Below are positions 16,701 through 22,603 of a stretch of DNA of 22,603 nt, in pieces. The stretch comes from an uncultured Muribaculaceae bacterium (GTDB lineage Bacteria > Bacteroidota > Bacteroidia > Bacteroidales > Muribaculaceae), in assembly GCA_947173755.1 (NCBI GenBank), contig CAMWGM010000003.1, positions 1-22,603 on the forward strand, given 5' to 3'. The notes under the pieces are model-generated. The model was not told where the DNA came from. It did no database searches and saw only the letters and a program-made list of their open reading frames with translations. The position numbers and the translations under genes were made by a program. Numbering within the stretch: position 1 is the stretch's first letter; every line of letters starts with the position of its first letter.

Positions 16701-17892
16701 CATCGGAACGCATTTCGAGTGGAAAGATGCCGACATAAAATTCAACGTACTCCGTGCAGTAGGTTATGTTAAAGGAGAACCGGTGGCAGAAGATCTCATC
16801 GTGCTTGAAAATCTCGCCGAGGCACCCGGATACGCTTCGCTCGTTGACAAAGGATCTACCACTTTGAAAGGTGCGGACTCATATAATTATGTTTATCGCA
16901 TCAACTGTGGCGGCGATGCATATACCGACGAATTCGGTCAGCGTTGGGAAGCGGACGATACCACCTATTCCCGCTCCTGGGCTCAGGATTTCGAAGGACT
17001 GTCGCCTTATCTTGCCAGCCAGCGCGTCACCTACGACCCGATACGCGGCACTGCTGACTGGGGTCTGATGCAGACATTCCGTTTCGGTCGTCACAAACTG
17101 TCTTACTCGTTGCCGGTCAGCAACGGGCGCTACCGTGTTGAACTCTATTTCATCGAGCCTTGGCACGGCACCGGAGGAAGCGAGGGTACCGACTGCGAGG
17201 GACTCCGCATCTTCGATGTGGCAGTGAACGGGACTACCGTTATCGACGATCTTGACATCTGGGCAGAAGCCGGTCATGACAAAGTGCTTAAGAAAGTGAT
17301 AGATGTCGATGTCACCGACGGACGTCTTGACCTGACATTCCCCGAGGTCAAGGCAGGCCAGGCACTCCTCTCGGCCATAGCGGTCGCATCGCTCGATCCG
17401 CAGGCTAAGGCAGGCATTGCTCCCCACACTACAGAATGGAGTTGGAAAGATGCTGACCGAAAGGTTGTGGAGAAAATGACTCCCGACATGTTGCCGAAGG
17501 ATGAAAATGCACGCGCAGCCGCTACTTATGAGGCGGAAGACGCGGAATGTCACGGTAAATTTGAAAAGAAAGAACTTAAGAAACAGACGGGCATTTTCTT
17601 CACCGGCAAAGGCAGCATCGAATGGACATTCTCGACCGGCCTGGCGCAGATCTACGCTCTGCGGTTCAAGTTTGTCAACCTCAACAAGGAATCGGTGCCT
17701 GTAAATATGCAGTTGATCGCTCCTAACGGTGCAGTTCTCAAAAACGATACTATCACACTTCCTGATACACCCGAGAAGTGGCGGATGCTCTCAACCACTA
17801 CAGGTGGTTACATCAATGCCGGAACATATCGTCTCATCATCTCCGCTCCCGATCTCAGCGGAGTTGGTTTCGACTCTCTCGAAGTACAGTAA
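13717..17892 (+). CDS. Two-enzyme fusion: GH137 beta-L-arabinofuranosidase + GH2 (beta-glucuronidase type), with malectin-like domain
   Basis: This 1391-residue exported protein has a signal peptide at about 1-20. Residues 30-360 form a five-bladed beta-propeller of the GH43/GH137 kind (for example DCPTVFREGDKWYMTY). Residues 378-530 are a GH2 jelly-roll, then an Ig-like domain, then a GH2 TIM barrel (about 650-930). In the barrel the acid/base is Glu769 (GLQNEST) and the nucleophile Glu839 (LNGEYGAW). Residues about 1055-1225 look like a malectin-type sugar-binding domain (INCGGDAYTDE). The last 120 residues form another beta-sandwich, perhaps a carbohydrate-binding module. B. thetaiotaomicron BT0996 has the same pairing: GH137 removes L-arabinofuranose from RG-II chain B, and GH2 removes glucuronic acid from chain A. 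The preceding GH138 gene strengthens this reading. The GH2 specificity is inferred, not shown. Confidence 0.88.
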   Translation: MKRLLIAFAVTFTGWLGSFSQIHVSQERMAEVYKEARTPYKYGLVVAPTDNNHKIDCPTVFREGDKWYMTYVVYNGRSGQDGRGYETWIAQSDNLLEWTTLGRVLAYSDTGWDRNQRGGFPALIDMEWDGTYAINRYKGKCWMTYIGGEGTGYEAVNAPLAIGLAWTKENPGSAHLWNTLPKPILSFDDKDAQWWETLTQYKSTIYEDPQKKLGARFMMYYNAGGINPATGIKGERIGIALSDNMTKWRRYEGNPVFTHEAQGTITGDAQIVRMGDLYVMFYFSAFNPSRSYKAFNTFACSYDLVNWDDWEGDDLIYPTKQFDELFAHKSYLVKHDGVVYHFYCAVNNPEQRGIAVATSKPMGRSSVRFPEPPPTGRRLLTNLNADWTTMLGNDKTTEHKVNLPHNWDDYYGYRELTHGNLHGTASYQKHFAMPAKTAGKRYFINFEGVGTYAGIRLNGHDMGRHPSGRTSLTFDVTDYLNFDGDNLLEVTAEHPEMIADMPWVCGGCSSEWGFSEGSQPLGIYRPVTLEVTDEVRVEPFGVHVWNNAACDSVFIETEIKNYGSEKAEFDFINKFSNADGRQIFRLTENFVLNPGESRLVKQAAAVADVHRWSPSDPYLYKLSTMVKRNGKTTEEVSTPYGIRNFSWPVKRADGDGRFFMNGEPVFINGVCEYEHQFGASHAFSDEQVAARVKQIKNAGFNSVRDAHQPHNLRYQEYWDKEGILFWPQFSAHVWYDTPEFRENFKTLLRQWVKERRNSPSVVMWGLQNESTLPRDFARECADIIREMDPMARDMRVITTCNGGEGTDWNVIQNWSGTYGGDIYKYDEELARPNQLLNGEYGAWRTLGFHTEPGEFDPHGPWSEERMTQLMETKVRLAEEARDSVSGHYQWIFSSHDNPGRRQPDEAYRLIDKVGPFNYKGLVSPWEEPADVYYMYKANYVKPTDDAFVYISSHSWPNRFDAPRKATIQVYSNCDSVLLYNDALDENFLGSRMKGGIGTHFEWKDADIKFNVLRAVGYVKGEPVAEDLIVLENLAEAPGYASLVDKGSTTLKGADSYNYVYRINCGGDAYTDEFGQRWEADDTTYSRSWAQDFEGLSPYLASQRVTYDPIRGTADWGLMQTFRFGRHKLSYSLPVSNGRYRVELYFIEPWHGTGGSEGTDCEGLRIFDVAVNGTTVIDDLDIWAEAGHDKVLKKVIDVDVTDGRLDLTFPEVKAGQALLSAIAVASLDPQAKAGIAPHTTEWSWKDADRKVVEKMTPDMLPKDENARAAATYEAEDAECHGKFEKKELKKQTGIFFTGKGSIEWTFSTGLAQIYALRFKFVNLNKESVPVNMQLIAPNGAVLKNDTITLPDTPEKWRMLSTTTGGYINAGTYRLIISAPDLSGVGFDSLEVQ

Positions 17893-17918
17893 TAAACATT
17901 CCTACCCACTCTATTCCA

Positions 17919-20900
17919 ATGCACAGAATACTTTCATGTCTGCTTCTCATCGGGGCATCGTTAGCCTCCTCAGGTCAGGCGCGCGAAAATCATGACTGGG
18001 AAAACCATCATATACTTCAGATCAACCGGGAGCCGGCCCGCGCCGCTTTCATCCCGTTCGGCGAGAAGAAAGGTGACCGGTCGATCAGTCTCAACGGCGA
18101 CTGGCGCTTCCACTGGTCGCCCACTCCGGATGGACGCATCGAAGGTTTTGAGAAAACCGGATTCAATGATTCCGGATGGGCTACACTCGCAGTGCCCGGA
18201 GTGTGGGAAGTGAACGGATATGGAACACCCATCTACGCCTCGGCGGGATATACTTTCAAGATCAATCCTCCTTATGTGACAGACACACCTAAGGAGAACT
18301 TCACTGCATTTGTCGAGCGCAACCCGACGGGACAGTACCGGCGCAGTTTCGAAGTGCCGTCCTCATGGCTCGAGGGAGGACAGACCTTTCTGCGCTTCGA
18401 CGGCGCGATGAGTGCGTTCTATGTCTGGATCAACGGAAAGATGGTGGGTTATTCCCAAGGCAGCATGGAACCTTCGGAGTTTAATGTCACACCATATCTC
18501 CACCCGGGAAAGAATGAAATTGCAGTCGAGGTCTACAAATATAGTGACGGATCTTATCTGGAAGATCAGGATTTCTGGCGTTTCGCCGGCATCCATCGCG
18601 ACATCACGCTTTTCCACACTCCCGACGTAAGACTGCGCGACTTTACTGTCCGGACACTTCCCGATGCCGATTACAAGGACTTCACCCTTCAGGTCGATCC
18701 GCTTTTCGCAGTCTATAACGGTGAACGCGGAACAGATTACCGCCTGAATGTCATCCTTTCGGACGCCGGCAACGAAGTGTTTGATACCACAATAGTAATC
18801 AATGAAATTCTTGATCTCGACCACAAAGCGTCGGTCATGAACGAATGGTATCCGCAGCGCGGACCCCGTAAACTCGGTCGCATCAACCATCTCGTCAGCA
18901 GTCCCAAGACCTGGACCGCCGAGACCCCGTCACTCTACGATCTGACTCTTCAACTGACCGATGCTCAGGGCAACGTCATCGAGAACGCTACGAGTAAGGT
19001 CGGTTTCCGAAGTGTCGAGGTAAAGAACGGTCAGGTGCTTGTCAACGGCAAGCCAATAAGATTTAGAGGCGTCAACCGCCATGAGCATGACCCGCTGACC
19101 GCGCGTGTCATGACCGAGGAACGCATGATTCAGGACATACGCCTTATGAAACAGGCGAATATCAATGCAGTTCGCACGAGTCACTATCCCAACAATCCCC
19201 GCTGGTATGAACTCTGCGATTCGCTTGGAATATATGTCATGGATGAGGCCGATATTGAAGAACATGGACTGCGAGGCACACTGGCAAGTACTCCTGACTG
19301 GCATGCGGCGTTCCTCGATCGTGCGGTCCGTATGGCCGAACGGGACAAGAACCATCCTTCTGTAGTTTTCTGGAGCATGGGTAACGAGAGCGGCTACGGC
19401 CCCAACTTCGCCGCAATTTCGGCTTGGCTTCACGACTTCGACCCCACACGTCCGGTGCATTACGAAGGTGCGCAGGGTGTCGACGGTGCCCCGGATCCCG
19501 CTACAGTCGATATCATCAGTCGTTTCTATCCCCGCGTTCAGGCAGAATACCTCAATCCGGGCATCAAGGAGGGTGACGATAAGGAACGTGCAGAAAATGC
19601 ACGTTGGGAACGTCTGCTCTCAATCGCGCAGCGCGATAACGACGACCGTCCCGTACTCACGAGTGAATATGCCCACGCTATGGGTAACGCAATGGGTAAT
19701 TTCGGAGAGTACTGGGAGGAAATCTACAGCAATCCCCGCATGGCCGGTGGTTTTATCTGGGATTGGGTTGACCAGGGTATTCTCCACACCCGCAAGGACG
19801 GGAAGACCGAACTGGCATACGGAGGTGATTTTGGCGACAAACCCAATCTCAAGGCTTTCTGTATGAACGGTGTGATCTTTGCCGACCGATCGCTCAATCC
19901 GAAATATTTTGAGGTGAAAACTGTATATGCTCCTATAGGTATCAGTCTCGGTTCGTTTGACCCTGCTACGGGTACGGTCAGCATCGTATTTGTCAACCGC
20001 AATCATCATATCGATCTTTCCGGTTACAATTGCTCTGTCACTCCCGTGATCAACGGAAAGAAAGGCAAGCCTGTAAATCTCGCTCTGCCGGCGCTTGCTC
20101 CCGGTGAGGAGGGTAGCGCGACAGTGAAGATACCCTCCCTCAAGTCTTCAGATGCTGATCTGCGCCTCGACGTGTCAGTGACACTTCGTGAACAGACTGA
20201 TTGGGCCGACGCCGGGCATGAAGTGGTGATGCGCCAACTCGCTCTTAATCCCGATCTCCTCAAGGCTGTCAGAAAACCTGTCGGTCTGACTGTGGACGGC
20301 TTTAAGGTTGAGGAGACCGCGGAAGCGCTTACTCTCGAAGGCAAGAAATTTGCGATCGCATGGAACCGGGCAGACGGCAACCTGAACATGCTTTCCTATA
20401 ACGGCAAGCGCATTGTCGAAGGATCAGCATTCCGGGCTTTCCGCGCACCGACTGACAACGACAAGAGTTTCGGTAACTGGCTCGCTAAAGATTGGACCCG
20501 AAACAAAATCGACTCCCCTTCGGTAAGTGTCTCGAGACTCGACTGGAAGGAACTCGGTGGCAAGTTCGTAGTCAATGTAGAGCAGAAATATTCATATCTC
20601 GACGGAAGCATCGAGGTCAGCAGTGTCTATACCGTCAACCCTGACGGAATTGTTGAACTCACACAGACATATTCGCCGAAAGGCTCCCTGCCTGAATTAC
20701 CGCGACTTGGAAGTGTGTTCGTTATCGACAATTCATTCGACAATGTCGAATGGCTCGGATACGGACCGGTTGAGAACTATCCCGACCGTCTCGAAGCCTC
20801 GTCGGTCGGACGCTGGAATGCGAAGGTGGCCGACATGTATGTCCACTATCCCCGTCCTCAGGATTCAGGCAATCTTGAGTCAGTGGCCGAAATAGCATTG

Positions 20901-21158
20901 ACCGACAACGCCGGCAAAGGTCTGCAGGTGACAGCCGCCAGCGATCTGATCTCGGCTTCGGCTCTCCCATACTCAGTGGCCGATCTGACATCTGTCTCCC
21001 ATGATTGCGATCTCAAACCGAGCGGCAAAGTCTATCTCAACCTCGATGCAGCCGTGCTCGGTCTCGGCAACAGCAGTTGCGGGCCGGGTGTGCTTAAGAA
21101 ATATGCCATCACTCCGGGCGAACATCAACTTAAAGTTGTGTTCAGCCCTCTCAAATGA
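17919..21158 (+). CDS. GH2 beta-galactosidase-like enzyme, LacZ architecture
   Basis: The first in-frame ATG (17778) would overlap the previous gene by 115 nt and give a charged, non-signal N-terminus. The ATG at 17919 gives a good signal peptide (MHRILSCLLLIGASLASSGQA) and a 26-nt gap, so I chose it; the protein is then 1079 residues. All LacZ domains are present: jelly-roll, Ig-like domain, TIM barrel (IRFRGVNRHEHDP), second Ig-like domain and the large C-terminal beta-sandwich (Bgal_small_N). The acid/base is Glu490 (SMGNESGYG) and the nucleophile Glu583 (TSEYAHAMGN). It should hydrolyse a beta-galactoside or beta-galacturonide in the periplasm. In the RG-II locus of B. thetaiotaomicron two GH2 enzymes (BT0992, BT0993) remove such residues. 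Which one this matches cannot be told without alignment. Confidence 0.92.
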   Translation: MHRILSCLLLIGASLASSGQARENHDWENHHILQINREPARAAFIPFGEKKGDRSISLNGDWRFHWSPTPDGRIEGFEKTGFNDSGWATLAVPGVWEVNGYGTPIYASAGYTFKINPPYVTDTPKENFTAFVERNPTGQYRRSFEVPSSWLEGGQTFLRFDGAMSAFYVWINGKMVGYSQGSMEPSEFNVTPYLHPGKNEIAVEVYKYSDGSYLEDQDFWRFAGIHRDITLFHTPDVRLRDFTVRTLPDADYKDFTLQVDPLFAVYNGERGTDYRLNVILSDAGNEVFDTTIVINEILDLDHKASVMNEWYPQRGPRKLGRINHLVSSPKTWTAETPSLYDLTLQLTDAQGNVIENATSKVGFRSVEVKNGQVLVNGKPIRFRGVNRHEHDPLTARVMTEERMIQDIRLMKQANINAVRTSHYPNNPRWYELCDSLGIYVMDEADIEEHGLRGTLASTPDWHAAFLDRAVRMAERDKNHPSVVFWSMGNESGYGPNFAAISAWLHDFDPTRPVHYEGAQGVDGAPDPATVDIISRFYPRVQAEYLNPGIKEGDDKERAENARWERLLSIAQRDNDDRPVLTSEYAHAMGNAMGNFGEYWEEIYSNPRMAGGFIWDWVDQGILHTRKDGKTELAYGGDFGDKPNLKAFCMNGVIFADRSLNPKYFEVKTVYAPIGISLGSFDPATGTVSIVFVNRNHHIDLSGYNCSVTPVINGKKGKPVNLALPALAPGEEGSATVKIPSLKSSDADLRLDVSVTLREQTDWADAGHEVVMRQLALNPDLLKAVRKPVGLTVDGFKVEETAEALTLEGKKFAIAWNRADGNLNMLSYNGKRIVEGSAFRAFRAPTDNDKSFGNWLAKDWTRNKIDSPSVSVSRLDWKELGGKFVVNVEQKYSYLDGSIEVSSVYTVNPDGIVELTQTYSPKGSLPELPRLGSVFVIDNSFDNVEWLGYGPVENYPDRLEASSVGRWNAKVADMYVHYPRPQDSGNLESVAEIALTDNAGKGLQVTAASDLISASALPYSVADLTSVSHDCDLKPSGKVYLNLDAAVLGLGNSSCGPGVLKKYAITPGEHQLKVVFSPLK

Positions 21159-21198
21159 TATTAACCTTACTCAGAATAAATTAAATCAATAAAATACG

Positions 21199-22548
21199 AT
21201 GAAAAAAACTTTTGCCACGCTCTTCTCTCTTCTGGCGGGAATGAGCATGATGGCTCAGAGCGTGACCACCGAGCGTCAGTATCTTTCCGGAACGGGAAGT
21301 GACGACATGGTCGAATGGGATTTCATGTGTACCGATGGAAACAATTCGGGCAAGTGGACCAAAATCGGAGTACCCTCCTGCTGGGAACTTCAGGGTTTCG
21401 GTAACTATCAGTATGGAATGAAGTTCTACGGCAAAGCCTTCCCCGAAGGTGTCGCCGACGAGAAGGGACACTATAAATATGAATTCGAACTTCCCGAGGA
21501 CTGGCGTGGCAAACAGATAGAACTCGTATTTGAAGCCGCCATGACTGATACCGATGTTCTGATCAACGGTCGTAAGGCCGGCTCGAAACATCAGGGTGGC
21601 TTCTACCGCTTCATCTATGATGTCAGCGACCGTGTGTTCTTCGGCCCCGGCAAGAAAAACCGTCTCGAAGTGACCGTGGCAAAAGAGAGCGAGAACGCAG
21701 GTGTCAATCTCGCCGAGCGTCGTGCCGACTACTGGAACTTCGGCGGAATCTGGCGTCCCGTTTTCATGCAGGCTCGTCCCGCCCTCAACCTCAAGCATAT
21801 CGCTATCGATGCCAAGGCTGACGGTACATTCAATGCCGATTATAGACTGAGTATGCCTGTTGAAGGTGGCAAAATCACCACTGTAATCACCGATAAGAAC
21901 GGCAAGAAAGTTGCCGAAAGCGTTAGCGACATCCGCAAGGGTGCCGGCGACGGCAGGATTGAATTCAAGGTCAATCAGCCTGCCACATGGAGCGCTGAAA
22001 CTCCCAATCTTTACAAGGCAGAATTCACGCTCGCCGATGCCTCCGGCAAAGTGCTCCACAAGGAAAACAAGAAATTCGGTTTCCGCACCATCGAGGTGCG
22101 CGAAAGCGACTGTCTCTATATCAACGGACAGAAAGTCAATATCCGCGGTGTCAACCGCCACAGTTTCCGTCCCGAGACAGGCCGTACACTCAGCCGCGAA
22201 AAAAATCTCGAGGATGTGAATCTCATCAAGTCGATGAACATGAACGCCGTGCGTCTCTCCCACTATCCCGCCGACCCCGAATTCTATGAGATCTGCGACT
22301 CGCTCGGCCTCTATGTGATGGACGAACTCACCGGCTGGCACGGCAAACATGAGACCATCAATGGCCGCAAACTCGTGCGCGAGATGGTGGAACGCGATGT
22401 CAACCATCCTTCCATCATCTGGTGGAGCAACGGTAACGAAAAAGGTTGGAACGACGAACTCAACGACGAATTCCACAAGTATGATCCCCAGAAGCGTCCC
22501 GTGCTTCATCCCCAGGGAAACTTCGGTGGCTTCGAGACCATGCACTAC
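21199..22548 (+). CDS. GH2 glycoside hydrolase, truncated by contig end
   Basis: The gene starts 40 nt after the previous GH2, with a signal peptide (MKKTFATLFSLLAGMSMMAQS). The genuine part covers 450 residues: jelly-roll (about 30-200), Ig-like domain (205-310) and the first half of the TIM barrel. NIRGVNRHSFRPETG and AVRLSHYPADPEFYE are typical of GH2. The acid/base Glu414 lies in WWSNGNEKGW. The nucleophile Glu is missing because real sequence stops near 22549. The frame then runs on into Illumina adapter and yields the false tail SLIHLSEPTRPLYISYA, a known contamination string in protein databases. It differs in motif from the previous GH2 (WSNGNEKG versus SMGNESG), so it is not a recent duplicate. 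A beta-galactosidase or beta-galacturonidase role on RG-II is plausible but unproven. Confidence 0.9.
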
Positions 22549-22549
22549 A

Positions 22550-22603
22550 TGTCTCTTATACACCTCTCCGAGCCCACGAGACCTCTCTACATCTCGTATG
22601 CCG
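22550..22603 (+). other. Nextera/Illumina adapter contamination
   Basis: Bases 22550-22567 are the Nextera mosaic end (TGTCTCTTATACAC then CTCT, with one mismatch, C for A, at 22564). Base 22549 is A where the mosaic end has C. Then come CCGAGCCCACGAGAC (22568-22582, read-2 adapter), CTCTCTAC (22583-22590, the i7 index I know as N707) and ATCTCGTATGCCG (22591-22603, start of the P7 flow-cell sequence). The order and orientation are those of a read-through of a short insert. This is not bacterial DNA. Confidence 0.98.

Noticed and set aside
17778..17918. N-terminal extension of the LacZ-type GH2 overlapping the previous gene
   Set aside because: The extension is basic, has no signal peptide and is encoded inside the C-terminus of the GH137-GH2 gene in another frame.
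13717..22548. Recent tandem duplication of GH2 genes
   Set aside because: The three GH2 barrels differ in their motifs around the acid/base (GLQNEST, SMGNESG, WSNGNEKG) and in domain composition, so they are distinct, old members rather than fresh copies.
21181..22563. 460-residue open frame on the minus strand
   Set aside because: It is antisense to the truncated GH2 and its start codon lies within the Illumina adapter, so it cannot be genuine.

Overview
The window looks like a gut-type Bacteroidales genome fragment. The proteins are Bacteroidetes glycan-degradation types, Shine-Dalgarno sites are weak or absent, and two promoters match the Bacteroidetes form (TTG/TTTG, about 20 nt, TAnnTTTG). 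The moderately GC-rich codon usage would fit a Muribaculaceae-like genome, but the family is a guess. All genes lie on the + strand and nearly every base is coding; no gap exceeds 200 nt. I saw no rRNA, tRNA, CRISPR array or mobile element.

Region 1 (1-4586) is uptake and metabolism. It holds the C-terminal end of a corrinoid (B12)-binding protein, an SGLT-like sodium/solute symporter, a DapA/NanA-superfamily aldolase with its own good promoter, and a second sodium/solute symporter. A strong intrinsic terminator closes it.

Region 2 (4617-22549) is one long glycoside hydrolase operon behind a clear promoter. In order it encodes GH127, GH141, GH78, GH138, a GH137-GH2 fusion with a malectin-like domain, a LacZ-type GH2, and a second GH2 cut by the end of the sequence. 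All have signal peptides or a lipobox. This set matches the enzymes that Bacteroides thetaiotaomicron uses on the side chains of rhamnogalacturonan II (RG-II; BT1003, BT1002, BT1001, BT0997, BT0996, BT0993/BT0992). The best single piece of evidence is the GH138 protein. From memory, the catalytic and specificity residues of BT0997 are Glu294, Glu361, Arg332 and Arg521, and all four occur here at exactly those numbers. The GH141 protein has two Asp residues with the same 41-residue spacing as the BT1002 pair I recall. I therefore read the operon as an RG-II side-chain (mostly chain A) degradation module. No SusC/SusD pair, sensor-regulator, apiosidase or L-galactosidase is in view.

Regions 1 and 2 may work together. 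RG-II carries 3-deoxy-2-keto acids (Kdo, Dha) and O-methylated sugars. A pyruvate aldolase, two symporters and a corrinoid methyl carrier next to the hydrolases could handle these unusual products. That link is inference.

The last ~54 bases (22550-22603) are not genomic. They are Nextera transposase adapter, an i7 index (CTCTCTAC) and the start of the Illumina P7 sequence. The last gene is therefore truncated by an assembly artefact and its final 17 translated residues are false.
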